This document shows positions 52,154-62,064 of a DNA stretch of 64,000 bases, piece by piece. The number at the start of each line of letters is the position of its first letter. Position 1 is the first letter of the stretch. The DNA comes from Mesobacillus campisalis (lineage in GTDB: Bacteria; Bacillota; Bacilli; Bacillales; Cytobacillaceae). The DNA lies in the NCBI RefSeq assembly GCF_000986785.1, contig NZ_LAYY01000001.1, positions 1 to 64,000 on the forward strand, given 5' to 3'. A model generated the notes under the pieces. The model was not told the origin of the DNA. It ran no database searches and saw only the letters and a program-made list of their open reading frames with translations. Position numbers and translations under genes: made by a program.

Positions 52154-53467
52154 GTGAAAAAGAAAGCGTTTACCGCTGTCATGTCAATGGCATTGGCAGG
52201 AAGTCTGGCTCTTGCAGGTTGTTCCTCATCTTCTGAAACATCAGGAGATTCAGGTTCAAACGGTGATAAAACCGTTGTCAAAATGATGCATTTGTGGCCT
52301 GAGGGAAGTGCCAATGCACAGTATTCAATCGTGGATGACATTATCAAAAATTACGAAAAAGAAAATCCTGATGTCGACATCCAAACTGAAATCCTGAACA
52401 ATGAGCAGTACAAGGAAAAAATCAAGGTACTATCCGCTTCCAATGAGCTTCCAGATATCGGAATCACCTGGGCAGCTGGATACATGCAGCCATACGTAGA
52501 TGGCAATATGTTTGCCCCACTGGACGATGTCCTTGAAGGCGGCCTGAAAGAGGAATTTGTTCCTGGAACCCTCGAAGCTTTTACGATGGAAGAGAAAACA
52601 TACGGCCTCCCTCTTGAACTGAACATTGCACCTGTTTATTACAATAAAGAAATCTTTGAAAAGCATAACCTTGAAGTGCCGACAACATACGATGAGTTCT
52701 TGAATGTTGTTGAAACTCTTGAGAAAAATGGCGTGATTCCAATCACAGTCGGAAACAAAGACCGCTGGACAGGCTCTCTGTGGTACATGTACCTTGCCGA
52801 CCGTATTGGCGGACCTGAAACTCTGAACAATGCAATTAACCGTACTGGAAGCTTTGAAGATCCTGCGCTTGTAAAAGCAGCTGAAGAAATCAAAAAACTT
52901 GTTGATATGAATGCATTTGTTAAAGGTTACAATGGTTTGTCCAATGATGAAGCGAAAGGCTACTTCATGAACGAACAAGCAGCTATGTATGTAATGGGAA
53001 CATGGGAGCTTCCTAACTATACAACTAGCCCTGATGTTGCTGAGGAATTTAAAGAAAAAATCGGTTACTTCAAGTTCCCTACTTATGAAGGCGGAAAAGG
53101 AAACATCGACAGCTTTGTCGGCGGCCCTGGTGTTGGTCTGTTTGTCTCCGAAGCTTCCAAAGTGAAGGACGAATCAAAAGAATTTGTTTCTTACCTGGTT
53201 GAAGAATGGGGTAAGCGCTCCGTAACGGAAGCCGGTGTCATCCCAGCTACAAAAGTGGATACTGCCGGTACAGATCTTGCTCAAATGTACATTGATATCT
53301 TAGACGATTTAGGAAATGCGTCCAATATTACCCTTTATGCGGATGTTCAAATGTCTGCCCGCGTAGCGGATGTTCACTTGAACCAGATTCAGGCTTTATT
53401 TGGAGGACAGTCATCTCCTAAAGAGTTTGCCAAGACACAAGAAGAAGCTCTTGCTGCTGAGAAATAA
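52154..53467 (+). CDS. Sugar ABC transporter substrate-binding lipoprotein
   Basis: The 437-residue lipoprotein has signal and lipobox LALAGC (Cys near residue 23), a Ser/Thr-rich tether and a family 1 extracellular solute-binding fold (VVKMMHLWPEGSANAQYSIV, NGVIPITVGNKDRWTGSLWY, FMNEQAAMYVMGTWELP). GTG start at 52154 after GGGGTACC. Its ligand is probably an oligosaccharide, and the downstream xylan genes favour xylobiose or xylo-oligosaccharides. Two permease genes follow; no ATPase is encoded, so MsmX-like shared ATPase would energise it. Confidence 0.9.
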   Translation: MKKKAFTAVMSMALAGSLALAGCSSSSETSGDSGSNGDKTVVKMMHLWPEGSANAQYSIVDDIIKNYEKENPDVDIQTEILNNEQYKEKIKVLSASNELPDIGITWAAGYMQPYVDGNMFAPLDDVLEGGLKEEFVPGTLEAFTMEEKTYGLPLELNIAPVYYNKEIFEKHNLEVPTTYDEFLNVVETLEKNGVIPITVGNKDRWTGSLWYMYLADRIGGPETLNNAINRTGSFEDPALVKAAEEIKKLVDMNAFVKGYNGLSNDEAKGYFMNEQAAMYVMGTWELPNYTTSPDVAEEFKEKIGYFKFPTYEGGKGNIDSFVGGPGVGLFVSEASKVKDESKEFVSYLVEEWGKRSVTEAGVIPATKVDTAGTDLAQMYIDILDDLGNASNITLYADVQMSARVADVHLNQIQALFGGQSSPKEFAKTQEEALAAEK

Positions 53468-53536
53468 TTATTGACGGTAAGAGGGCATATTGCTGAAAAT
53501 ATGTCCTCTTTCTTATAAGGAAGGGGACTATCCAAC

Positions 53537-54418
53537 ATGAAAAATGTAATGTCGAATAAATTCGTGATCACCCTTTACACACTCCCGGCTTTGCTTCTCA
53601 TCCTCGTTCTCATCTATATACCAGTTACGCTTTCAGGCTATTACGGGTTTATGGATTGGAGCGGCATGGGCGAGATGAAATTCATCGGCCTCGAAAACTA
53701 CGCTACCCTCATCAAGGACAATATGTTCTGGACAAGCACATGGCATTCGCTTCAATTAGCCATCTTCTCAACGGCCAGCTTATTGCTTTATCTCGGGATT
53801 TCGCTTGTACTGGCTAGCAAAATTAAGGGTTCGGATCTATTGCGTAAAATCTATTTGATTCCAATGCTACTATCATCTGTCGCCATCGCCCAGCTTTGGA
53901 TGAAAATCTTTGACCCATCCAACGGAATGCTCAACAAATTTCTTGGGTTTTTTGGGATTGAAAATACACCTATTTGGCTGGCAGATCCAAATGTTGCCCT
54001 TTATGCCATTTTTATCCCGATTATCTGGCAGTATGCCGGGTTTTACATCCTTATCTACTATGCAGCATTAAAAAATGTATCTGATGAAGTGATTGAAGCA
54101 GCGAAAATCGATGGTGCCAACGCTTGGCAAATCGCCTATAAAATTAAGCTTCCGCTTATTTCCGGCGTATTTAAAGTAACGATAATGCTTGCAGTGGTCG
54201 GATCATTGAAGTATTTTGACTTGATTTATGTTATGACTGGCGGCGGACCGAACGGAGCCAGTGAAGTAATTGCTTCCTACATGTACAAAGAAGCATTCAA
54301 ATTGAACAACTTCGGCTACGGAAGTGCAATCGGCTTTGGGCTCCTTGTTATCTGTCTTCTGATGACTTGGTTAACTTCGAAACTAACGAAATCTAAAGAT
54401 GATGATGTTCAATATTAA
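53537..54418 (+). CDS. Sugar ABC transporter permease (MalF/UgpA type)
   Basis: The 293-residue permease has six predicted spans and the cytoplasmic EAA loop EAAKIDGANAWQIAYKIKLP. It opens with YTLPALLLILVLIYIPVTLSGYYGFMDW (first part YTLPALLLILVLIYIPV), typical of MalF-like short permeases. It forms a heterodimer with the next gene product. AAGGAAGGGG precedes the start. Confidence 0.9.
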   Translation: MKNVMSNKFVITLYTLPALLLILVLIYIPVTLSGYYGFMDWSGMGEMKFIGLENYATLIKDNMFWTSTWHSLQLAIFSTASLLLYLGISLVLASKIKGSDLLRKIYLIPMLLSSVAIAQLWMKIFDPSNGMLNKFLGFFGIENTPIWLADPNVALYAIFIPIIWQYAGFYILIYYAALKNVSDEVIEAAKIDGANAWQIAYKIKLPLISGVFKVTIMLAVVGSLKYFDLIYVMTGGGPNGASEVIASYMYKEAFKLNNFGYGSAIGFGLLVICLLMTWLTSKLTKSKDDDVQY

Positions 54419-54433
54419 GGGGGATTGAAACAG

Positions 54434-55327
54434 ATGAGTGAGGTTAGTACACAAAAGACAACAACGACCCTTTCAACATCCAGCGAAACAAAGAAATCTT
54501 TTTTGAACAAAATCGGCTATGGATTTCTTTATCTTATATTAGGAGCGTTTGCGGTCATTCAGATTTACCCGTTAATCTGGCTGGTGTTCTTTTCATTAAA
54601 AACCAATCAGGAAGTATTTGGCCAGTCTCCCTTCTCCCTGCCCCAAGATCCTCAATGGATCAACTATACAAAGGCATGGACGGCTGGGAATATCGGCCTG
54701 TACTTTTTCAACAGCGTCTGGATTACGGTACTGTCCGTCGTCTTGACGATTCTTCTCGCCAGTTTCGTGACGTTTGCTGTTACACGGATGCATTGGAAGT
54801 TAAGCGGTCTTGTTCTTGGGTTATTCCTGGTAGCTTATATGATTCCACTCCATTCCACTATCATCCCGTTGTTCAACATGTTTAACAATGCCGGCTTGAT
54901 TGATCACCCAGCATCGATTGTTTTGTCTTACACGGCGTTTAACCTGCCGCTGACGATTATGATTTTACTCGGCTTTTATAAAACCTTCCCTCGGGAAATC
55001 GAAGAGGCGGCAGTTATGGATGGATGCTCGATTCACCGCATCTTCTTTCAAATCACCCTTCCGATGACACTGCCGGTTTTATCGACAACAGCGATCATCA
55101 ACATGATTTACAACTGGAACGAATTCGTATTCGTAAACACCTTCATCAGTTCCGATAAGTTTAAAACCCTGACCGTCGGAATCAACAACTTCGTCGGACA
55201 GTATCTGACTGATTGGGGCGCGATTGGGGCGACTCTCGTTATCAGCATCATTCCAGTCCTGCTTGTCTTCCTGTTCCTCAGCGACAAGATCGTGGAAGGA
55301 ATGGCCGCAGGCTCGGTTAAAGGCTGA
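54434..55327 (+). CDS. Sugar ABC transporter permease (MalG/UgpE type)
   Basis: The 297-residue permease has six spans and the EAA loop EEAAVMDGCSIHRIFFQITLP. A cytoplasmic Ser/Thr-rich N-terminal tail precedes span 1. Start at ATG 54434 (MSEVST) with a GGGGG ribosome binding site; an in-frame ATG 9 nt upstream is too close to it. Last gene of the kinase-regulator-SBP-permease set; followed by a strong terminator. Confidence 0.9.
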   Translation: MSEVSTQKTTTTLSTSSETKKSFLNKIGYGFLYLILGAFAVIQIYPLIWLVFFSLKTNQEVFGQSPFSLPQDPQWINYTKAWTAGNIGLYFFNSVWITVLSVVLTILLASFVTFAVTRMHWKLSGLVLGLFLVAYMIPLHSTIIPLFNMFNNAGLIDHPASIVLSYTAFNLPLTIMILLGFYKTFPREIEEAAVMDGCSIHRIFFQITLPMTLPVLSTTAIINMIYNWNEFVFVNTFISSDKFKTLTVGINNFVGQYLTDWGAIGATLVISIIPVLLVFLFLSDKIVEGMAAGSVKG

Positions 55328-55342
55328 TTGGCAGCATGACAC

Positions 55343-55395
55343 AAGACCGATGCAGGTTTCACCTTAGGAAGTGAAATCTGCATCGGTCTTTTTTG
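55343..55395 (+). terminator. Rho-independent terminator
   Basis: AAGACCGATGCAG and CTGCATCGGTCTT with inner TTTCAC/GTGAAA pairing and T6 tail form a stem of about 19 bp ending the sugar ABC operon. Confidence 0.9.
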
Positions 55396-55712
55396 TTTGG
55401 GTATTGGCGCAAATGTTATTGCTGAGTTCTCTTTTTTTACGTTAATGGGCCTTGTTGACGCAAATTTGGTGGTCTGCCTTTCTATCTTTTGCGTTAATGA
55501 GAGCTGTTGACGTAAATTTTGCAGCCTTCCTTCCCCTTTTTTGCGCCAATGGGCGCTGTTGGCGCAATTTGGCCGTCCTGCATTTCCATTTTTTGCGTCA
55601 AGAAGTGCTCTAGGCGCAATTTCGCCGGCCACCCTCCCCTTTTTTTGCGCCAATGGGCGCTCTAGCCCGCAATTTCATCGCCCTCCTCCCCTTTTTTTAC
55701 GCCATTAAAAAA
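55387..55712. repeat. Tandem array, exact 52-bp period, GCGCCAATGGGCGCT unit
   Basis: The anchor [AG]CG[TC][TC]A recurs at 55439, 55491, 55543, 55595, 55647 and 55699, each exactly 52 bp apart, with a weaker unit from 55387. Units carry a small palindrome (GCGCCAATGGGCGC), then GGCGCAATTT, a C-rich patch and a T run. It fills the 400-nt gap between convergent operons. No spacers, so not a CRISPR. Confidence 0.88.
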
Positions 55713-55732
55713 GGACCAGAATCTGGTCCTTT
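55709..55732 (-). terminator. Rho-independent terminator of the YesL-like gene
   Basis: AAGGACCAGA (55711-55720) and TCTGGTCCTT (55722-55731) form a 10-bp stem touching the stop codon, with T residues following on the minus strand. Confidence 0.75.
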
Positions 55733-56351
55733 ACGTCTGCTGCTGCTTTTTGGCCATTTTATTAAACACCACATAGGCTGCCGCCATGATGATGGCTGCG
55801 GAAAGGCTGCCGCCAAAGAAAAATCCGAAACCCGGCAGAAATCTCACCACGAAAATTACAGCAGCGACCCCTGCAATCATCACAAGGTTTTCAAGCGGGC
55901 TGATCACCATCATCAAAAATGAATTTTTGATCATTTGAACAAGCTTCAGCTCATAATGAACATACACCGGGAATAGATAGAACATGGTCATCAAAGCTGC
56001 CAGCATGAACAAATATAACGGAATCTGGATTACGCTTATGCCCGCGCTGCCCGAGTTCCTTATAAACACCAGGTTTAGGACAATCATCCCTCCAATAGCA
56101 GCCATGAACAGCCCTAACCCATTGCCGCGCACCCATTCTGCTTTGTAGGTCGTCCAAAATGTACGGAATATGGGAATGTCAGTTTCTCCCTTCAGCCACT
56201 TGCGGATAATCGCGAACATCGCAATCGTGGACGGGAAGAATCCCAGTACGACCAGGCCTAGCAGCGAAAAACCAATCCACAACAAGTTAAGATAGGCAAA
56301 TTTCGCAATCCATTCCGTGGCGCCATAAGCCCGATTTGCAGTTTTACTCAT
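55731..56351 (-). CDS. YesL-like DUF624 membrane protein
   Basis: The 206-residue protein has about five spans (AYLNLLWIGFSLLGLVVLGFF as the first, cited to LWIGFSLLGLVVLG) and the DUF624 feature FFPSTIAMFAIIRKWLKGE. YesL-type proteins regularly accompany YesMN two-component systems and sugar ABC importers; their function is unknown. Here the gene lies on the opposite strand from the transporter, downstream of an aldo/keto reductase. Confidence 0.85.
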   Translation of the reverse strand: MSKTANRAYGATEWIAKFAYLNLLWIGFSLLGLVVLGFFPSTIAMFAIIRKWLKGETDIPIFRTFWTTYKAEWVRGNGLGLFMAAIGGMIVLNLVFIRNSGSAGISVIQIPLYLFMLAALMTMFYLFPVYVHYELKLVQMIKNSFLMMVISPLENLVMIAGVAAVIFVVRFLPGFGFFFGGSLSAAIIMAAAYVVFNKMAKKQQQT

Positions 56352-56389
56352 CGAATCCCTCCGAACGGTCAGCCTTTACCCTTATTTTA

Positions 56390-57379
56390 TTAATAAGGTC
56401 CTCTGATAAAGTCTTTTACCTTCTCCTCATAAAAACGGTAAATTTCTTGCTGTTCTTCCCCGGAGAAAGGCTTGGTTTCCAGCGCGGAAAGATTGTCCTG
56501 GACTTGCTTCATGTTCTTAAACCCTGGAATAATGCACGTGATTTCCTTCTGGTCGAGAATCCAGCGCAACGCCGCGCTTGCCATCGACCCGCGGCCTTCT
56601 CCAATCCATTTTATCTGGTCAGCCAACTCCACACCCTTTTTAAATCCAAGTCCCGCAAAAGTTTCCCCGACATTGAAGGCCTCGCCATTTTCATTGAATC
56701 GGCGGTGGTCATCTTCTTCAAACACATGGTCACTTGTGAATTTTCCGGTAAGCAGTCCACTCGCAAGCGGCAAACGAACCAGCAGTCCAACCCCTTTTTT
56801 ATATGCCTGAGGAATTAACGTTTCAAGCGGTTTCTGGCGGAACATATTGAAAATAATTTGCAGGCTTTTGACATTGGGATTTTCAAGGCAAATCAGCCCT
56901 TCTTCTACCGTTTCGACACTGACACCGTAGTGGCGGATTTTCCCTTCGCTCTGCAGTGTGTCAAGAACTTCGAATATGGCTCCATCTCGAAGGATTTCGG
57001 TTGCAGGGCAATGAATCTGGTACAAGTCGATTCTCTCGCGTCCCAGACGGCGAAGACTATCTTCGCAATAGGCACGTACCTGTTCGTAGCTGTAATTTTT
57101 CGGGTCGAAAATATCACCCTGGCGGCAGAACTTTGTGGCTATGTAAATTTCGTCTTCCTTCCCTTTCGTAGCTTTGGCGAGCAGTTCTTCGGCGTGACCG
57201 TCTCCATAAACGTCGGCGGTATCAAAGAAGTTAACTCCCTTATCCATGGCATGTTCCAGGGATCTGATGGCTTCTGCATCGCTCGTCTTTCCCCAGGAAC
57301 CGCCGATTGCCCAAGTCCCAAAGCTGACTTCACTGATGTTGATTCCGGTGTTTCCTAATTCACGATATTTCATGTCCAT
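56390..57379 (-). CDS. Aldo/keto reductase
   Basis: The 329-residue NADPH-dependent oxidoreductase has the AKR tetrad: Asp of FFDTADVYGDGHAEELL, Tyr of DVYG, Lys of YIATKF and His in LYQIHCPAT. The start MDMKYRELGNTGINISEVSFG is typical of the AKR11/12-like group. In a xylose locus it may reduce a sugar aldehyde, but substrate is unassigned. It lies 23 nt after the GH43 gene and could be co-transcribed with it. Confidence 0.88.
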   Translation of the reverse strand: MDMKYRELGNTGINISEVSFGTWAIGGSWGKTSDAEAIRSLEHAMDKGVNFFDTADVYGDGHAEELLAKATKGKEDEIYIATKFCRQGDIFDPKNYSYEQVRAYCEDSLRRLGRERIDLYQIHCPATEILRDGAIFEVLDTLQSEGKIRHYGVSVETVEEGLICLENPNVKSLQIIFNMFRQKPLETLIPQAYKKGVGLLVRLPLASGLLTGKFTSDHVFEEDDHRRFNENGEAFNVGETFAGLGFKKGVELADQIKWIGEGRGSMASAALRWILDQKEITCIIPGFKNMKQVQDNLSALETKPFSGEEQQEIYRFYEEKVKDFIRGPY

Positions 57380-57402
57380 TTCCTCCTTTAAGAAATAATA
57401 CC

Positions 57403-59019
57403 TTATTGTTCGACCCCTGTCCGTTCTTGATAGTTAAAATAATCAAAATCGGCATGTTTCCTGGTGCCGCTTAAATCCTGGACACAAATTCCAAGAAATG
57501 AACCCGTAAAACCCTGGTCAAGCAAAACACCGCCAACCTTTTGTTCAACATGGTCGTCCGAAATTTTACTTGCATCGAGCACTGGGCCAATCTTCAGCCA
57601 TTCATTCCCATCCACCGAATAATAAAACTGCAGCTTTTCATAGTCCAGTTCTGCTTTTAGATAAACTCTGCTCCATCCCTCAACCGAAATTGGACGGTCC
57701 AAAGGTTCATCGTATTTCCCCTGGTCACTTGACATGATTCCGAGGCATTTCCCCATTTCCTCATCATGACTGATCCAAAGGTAATAATAGTTCCTTGAGT
57801 TATAATAGTATACCAGCCCGGCCATTTGCTGGAAGGTTTCCGGTTCGAACTCGACAACCGTTTCAGCGGAGCAAGAAAAGGCTTGCTGCCGGCGGGCAAT
57901 CAGGCTTTGTCTGTGGGCAGAACTAAAGGATTCCCGGCCAATTAGCCTTAGAAATCCCTGCCGCTCTGTCAGTGACATCCAGTCTTCTGAAAACGGCTCG
58001 CGTAGTGAGTTAAAATGAATGCTCAGTTGTTTCTCATCAAAATGGTCCATTCCCTGTTCTTTTTCGAAAGGAGCCTCCGGCAAATCCGGTGCCTCAACCA
58101 TTACCTGCGGTTCCGTTCCCCCGCCTGCCAGCCTCAGCCAGCCATCCTTTGTCCAGAGGCCCTTTTGTATCGCCGTTTCCCTGCCTAGATTACAATTAAG
58201 CGAGGAATTTAGCGGCCGGCCGGTTAAATGGACAAGGTATAGCTCGTCTGCCTGTGTGTGGACAATGCTCGCGTGACCCGCTTTTTGCAGCGGCAGCTCG
58301 GGATTCCCGGCCGATGTCAGGATAGGCCCAATCGGGTCGACCTCGTACGGACCAAAGAGCGAAGTCGCTCGGGCTACCGTCACGGCATGGTTATACCTTG
58401 TCCCGCCTTCAGCGGTCATTAAATAATAATAACCATTATGTTTATAGAGATGAGGGGCTTCGGTAAGACCCAACTTAGTCCCTTTAAATATATTATGAAT
58501 GGGACCGGTTAGCTTTTGTTCCTGTGGAGAATATTCCTGCAGTAAAATTCCAGCAAATGAGTTTTTGTTCTTACGATGGTCCCAAACCATATTGACCACC
58601 CACTTTCTCCCGTCCTCGTCATGGAAAAGCGACGGATCAAATCCGCTGCTGTTCAGATAAACCGGTTCCGACCACGGCCCCATGATGTCCTGGGCGGTAA
58701 TCAAGTAGTTATGAGTGTCCTTAAAGGGTCCGATATGACTTTTTACGTCTGTAAATACTAGATAGTACGTTCCCGCATGATAGCTTAAGCACGGAGCCCA
58801 GACGCCGCCGGAATCTGGATTCCCTAGCATATCCAGCTGGCTCTTGCGGGTAAGAGGGTGGGTAAGCAAGCGCCAATTCTTTAAGTCCTTTGAATGATGG
58901 ATCTGGACACCCGGAAACCACTCGAAAGTCGAAGTGGCGATATAATAATCATCTTTCACTCTTATAATAGAAGGATCGGGATTGAATCCTCGTAAAATAG
59001 GGTTGGCAATGTGACTCAT
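57403..59019 (-). CDS. xynB: GH43 beta-xylosidase
   Basis: The 538-residue intracellular enzyme begins MSHIANPILRGFNPDPSIIR, the GH43 five-bladed propeller start with catalytic base Asp (NPDPS). It has SSGFDPSLFHDEDGRKWVVN (pKa-modulating Asp) and LTEAPHLYK (catalytic acid Glu), then a C-terminal beta-sandwich (about 325-530) typical of XynB/XylB beta-xylosidases. No signal peptide, so it would release xylose from imported xylo-oligosaccharides. The start was set at ATG 59019 with AAAGGAGGG upstream. It follows xylB. Confidence 0.9.
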   Translation of the reverse strand: MSHIANPILRGFNPDPSIIRVKDDYYIATSTFEWFPGVQIHHSKDLKNWRLLTHPLTRKSQLDMLGNPDSGGVWAPCLSYHAGTYYLVFTDVKSHIGPFKDTHNYLITAQDIMGPWSEPVYLNSSGFDPSLFHDEDGRKWVVNMVWDHRKNKNSFAGILLQEYSPQEQKLTGPIHNIFKGTKLGLTEAPHLYKHNGYYYLMTAEGGTRYNHAVTVARATSLFGPYEVDPIGPILTSAGNPELPLQKAGHASIVHTQADELYLVHLTGRPLNSSLNCNLGRETAIQKGLWTKDGWLRLAGGGTEPQVMVEAPDLPEAPFEKEQGMDHFDEKQLSIHFNSLREPFSEDWMSLTERQGFLRLIGRESFSSAHRQSLIARRQQAFSCSAETVVEFEPETFQQMAGLVYYYNSRNYYYLWISHDEEMGKCLGIMSSDQGKYDEPLDRPISVEGWSRVYLKAELDYEKLQFYYSVDGNEWLKIGPVLDASKISDDHVEQKVGGVLLDQGFTGSFLGICVQDLSGTRKHADFDYFNYQERTGVEQ

Positions 59020-59080
59020 GTCTTTCCCTCCTTTTATGGGTAAATGAAAAGAAAGCCCCACGGATTGTGGGGTTTAATCG

Positions 59081-60580
59081 TTATTTTCTAAATTCGCGCA
59101 GCTGATCATTAAGTGTCTTGGTTTGCGTATAAACCTGCTGGTAGATTCCAAAGACCTTCTGGTACGTTTCCACGTTTTCCGGAATTGGCTTATACGTTTT
59201 CGCTGTTTGCAGGAACGCCTCGGCACATTCTTTTAGAGAGCCGAACCAGCCGCTGCCGTATGCTGCAAGCATCGCTGCTCCCATTCCAGGGCCTTGTTCA
59301 CTAGACAGTTTTTCAACCTTTGCATTGAAAATATCTGCCTGCATCTGCAGCCATGTTTCATTTTTGGCACCGCCGCCAATCGAGATGATAGAATCGATTG
59401 TTTTCCCGCTGCTCCTGAAAATCTCAATCGATTCATGAAGGGAAAACGTAATGCCTTCAAGCACGGCACGGGCAAAATGCTTTCGCTCATGAGCTGCATC
59501 AACCCCAATGAAGCTGCCGCGGATGTTGGAATCCGCATGAGGCGTTCTCTCGCCAACTAGATAAGGAGTGAACAGCAAACCATTGCTTCCCGCAGGAACT
59601 TCAGCGACGCCTTCGAGGAACTGTTCAAAGTTTTCCTCTTTGGCAAAGGTGTCTTTAAACCAGCTTAGGCTGTAGCCTGCTGCCAGGGTCACACCCATGG
59701 TGTAAAAGGCATTTTCTTCTCCATGGTTGAAATAATGGACCTTTCCTTCAAAATCAAGATCGCTTCTCTCTTCGTAGGAAAGCACTACACCAGATGTTCC
59801 GATGCTGCATAAGGTTTTTCCTTCTGATAAGATACCGGAACCAATCGCGCCGCAGGCATTGTCGGCACCTCCTGCAAATACTTTCGTAGCTTCCGATAGT
59901 CCAGTTGCCTGGGCAAATTCAGCAGTTACATTGCCTGTAAACTCATGGGACTCCACTAAAGCCGGGCAGAACTCCTGGGTCAGCCCGAAAAGGTCTAAAA
60001 TTTCCTGGCTCCATTCCCGTTTAGCTACATTCAGCAACAGCGTGCCGGCAGCGTCGGAGTAATCCATATGCACCTGGCCAGTCATGCGATAGCGTAAATA
60101 ATCCTTTGGAAGCATAAATACGCTTGCACGTGCGAAAATCTCAGGTTCATTTTCTTTTACCCAAAGAATCTTCGGCAATGTAAAACCTTCCAGCGCAGGG
60201 TTCTTGGTAATGTCGAGAAGCTTCTGTTTGCCAACGGTCTCATAGATGTCACCGCATTGCTTTGTTGTTCTTGTATCATTCCACAGGATGGCATTCCTAA
60301 GTACCTGGTGGTTTTCATCGACTAAAACAAGTCCATGCATCTGCCCGGAAAAAGAGATGCCTTCGATATCGCTTGCCTCTCCTTCGAATTGCTGGATAAG
60401 TTCAGCCAATCCTTCCCTTGTCTTCTCCACCCATTCTTCCGGGTTCTGTTCACTATAACCGGATCTTTCAATAATGAGAGGATATGATTTTGAAACCTCG
60501 CTGCACACTTGCCCGTTTTGGTCCACAAGCAGGATTTTGACGGCACTTGTCCCGAGGTCCACACCGATTACATATTTCAT
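59081..60580 (-). CDS. xylB: Xylulokinase
   Basis: The 499-residue FGGY kinase opens MKYVIGVDLGTSAVKILLVD, with SFSGQMHGLVLVD (the MHG motif that marks xylulokinases), the substrate loop and Asp in FAGGADNACGAIGSG and the ATP site SIGGGAKNETWLQMQADI. It phosphorylates D-xylulose made by XylA to enter the pentose phosphate pathway. Start at ATG 60580. Located 80 nt after xylA, with a terminator-like hairpin between them. Confidence 0.94.
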   Translation of the reverse strand: MKYVIGVDLGTSAVKILLVDQNGQVCSEVSKSYPLIIERSGYSEQNPEEWVEKTREGLAELIQQFEGEASDIEGISFSGQMHGLVLVDENHQVLRNAILWNDTRTTKQCGDIYETVGKQKLLDITKNPALEGFTLPKILWVKENEPEIFARASVFMLPKDYLRYRMTGQVHMDYSDAAGTLLLNVAKREWSQEILDLFGLTQEFCPALVESHEFTGNVTAEFAQATGLSEATKVFAGGADNACGAIGSGILSEGKTLCSIGTSGVVLSYEERSDLDFEGKVHYFNHGEENAFYTMGVTLAAGYSLSWFKDTFAKEENFEQFLEGVAEVPAGSNGLLFTPYLVGERTPHADSNIRGSFIGVDAAHERKHFARAVLEGITFSLHESIEIFRSSGKTIDSIISIGGGAKNETWLQMQADIFNAKVEKLSSEQGPGMGAAMLAAYGSGWFGSLKECAEAFLQTAKTYKPIPENVETYQKVFGIYQQVYTQTKTLNDQLREFRK

Positions 60581-60599
60581 CACAATCATCCTTTTCTAT

Positions 60600-60638
60600 A
60601 AAAATGTGCTGGAGTATAAACGTCCAGCACATTTTTTA
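60600..60638 (-). terminator. Terminator or attenuator between xylA and xylB
   Basis: AAATGTGCTGGA (60602-60613) and TCCAGCACATTT (60623-60634) form a 12-bp perfect stem with T runs on both strands. On the minus strand it follows xylA and may lower readthrough into xylB. Confidence 0.75.
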
Positions 60639-60660
60639 TGATTATAATTGGAAGTTAAAC

Positions 60661-61977
60661 TTATAGTGTTTCCAGCAGGTACTGGTTAATGACAGCTTTC
60701 AGGCGCTCTGTTCTGCCAGATGTGTTCTTGATTTCTGTCAATTGAAGAGCATATGCTTCCAATTCACGGAAATTCGTTTTTCCTTCCACAATGTCAAGAC
60801 CAATGCCTTTTGTAAAGCTGCTGTAACGCTCTTCAATAAAGCTGTCAAGCACTTTATCTTCGATTAGCTTGTTCGCAACTTTTGCACCAATTGCAAATGC
60901 GTCCATTCCGGCGATATGTGCATGGAAAAGATCTTCCGCATCAAATGAACCTCTTCTTACTTTGGCGTCGAAGTTCAAACCGCCTTGGCCTAGGCCGCCG
61001 TTTTTGAGGATTTCATACATTGCTAGTGTATTAGTGTACAGGTCAGTCGGGAATTCATCAGTATCCCAGCCAAGAAGGGTATCTCCCTGGTTGGCATCAA
61101 CAGAACCCAGCATGCCGTTGATGCGGGCAGTTCTTAATTCATGCTCGAACGTATGGCCGGCAAGAGTCGCATGGTTTGCTTCAATATTGAACTTGAAGTA
61201 GTCTGTCAGGTCATATTTTTGCAAGAATGCAAGACCAGTAGCCACATCGAAATCATACTGGTGCTTAGTAGGCTCTTTTGGCTTTGGCTCGATCAGGAAT
61301 GGAACATTCAAGCCGATTTCTTTTGCATAGTCAACTGCCATATGGAAGAAACGTGCCAGGTTGTCCTGCTCAAGCTTCATGTCTGTATTCAGAAGCGTTT
61401 CATAGCCTTCACGGCCGCCCCAGAATACATAGTTTTCTGCGCCAAGTTCTTTTGCTACTTCAAGGCCCTTTTTCACTTTCGCTGCAGAGTAAGCGAACAC
61501 ATCGGCATTTGGAGAAGTCGCGGCACCATGAGTGTAGCGCGGGTTTGTGAACATGTTTGCTGTGTTCCAAAGCAATTTTACTTTGCTAGTTTTCATGTAA
61601 TCTTTGATCATCGCGACGATGACGTCTTGATTTTCATTGGATTCCTTCAACGTGCTTCCTTCTGGAGCGATGTCCACATCATGGAAAGCAAAGAAAGGAA
61701 CATTCAATTTTTCAAAAAGTTCAAATGCGGCTTCCACGCGTGCTTTCGCCAAGTCAAGGCCTGTAAGATGGTCCCAAGGGCGGATCGCTGTGCCTGCACC
61801 AAACGGGTCTCCACCGTCCGCTGTGAATGTGTGCCAGTAGGCAACAGAGAAGCGAAGAAGTTCTTCCATAGTCTTGCCATTAATTTTTTCTTCTGGATTA
61901 TAGTATTTAAATGCAAACGGGTTGGTGGACTTAGCACCTTCAAATTGAATTTTATTCACTGTTTCGAAATAAGCCAT
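60661..61977 (-). CDS. xylA: Xylose isomerase
   Basis: The 438-residue enzyme is a class II xylose isomerase: [13 protein letters not shown] with His99 and Asp102, [34 protein letters not shown] with metal-binding Glu and catalytic Lys region, and [18 protein letters not shown]. It interconverts D-xylose and D-xylulose. First gene of xylA-xylB-xynB. Its promoter has a XylR-type operator over the -35 and a cre box in the leader. Confidence 0.96.
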   Translation of the reverse strand: MAYFETVNKIQFEGAKSTNPFAFKYYNPEEKINGKTMEELLRFSVAYWHTFTADGGDPFGAGTAIRPWDHLTGLDLAKARVEAAFELFEKLNVPFFAFHDVDIAPEGSTLKESNENQDVIVAMIKDYMKTSKVKLLWNTANMFTNPRYTHGAATSPNADVFAYSAAKVKKGLEVAKELGAENYVFWGGREGYETLLNTDMKLEQDNLARFFHMAVDYAKEIGLNVPFLIEPKPKEPTKHQYDFDVATGLAFLQKYDLTDYFKFNIEANHATLAGHTFEHELRTARINGMLGSVDANQGDTLLGWDTDEFPTDLYTNTLAMYEILKNGGLGQGGLNFDAKVRRGSFDAEDLFHAHIAGMDAFAIGAKVANKLIEDKVLDSFIEERYSSFTKGIGLDIVEGKTNFRELEAYALQLTEIKNTSGRTERLKAVINQYLLETL

Positions 61978-62020
61978 GGGATTATTCCTCCTAGTATTTT
62001 CATTTTTAATTCCTTCATCA

Positions 62021-62034
62021 TGTAAATGCTTACA
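62021..62034. promoter_or_regulatory. cre-like box in the xylA leader
   Basis: TGTAAATGCTTACA is a perfect 5-bp-arm palindrome that differs from the CcpA consensus at one central base (T for C). It lies downstream of the xylA promoter. Confidence 0.65.
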
Positions 62035-62064
62035 AAAGGTTTCGTATGTCCTTTGTATGATTAA

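Noticed and set aside
55108-55653. A 181-codon minus-strand ORF across the 52-bp array
   Set aside because: It runs from inside a permease gene through the tandem repeats. Its protein is a low-complexity translation of the repeat and has no ribosome binding site or family match.
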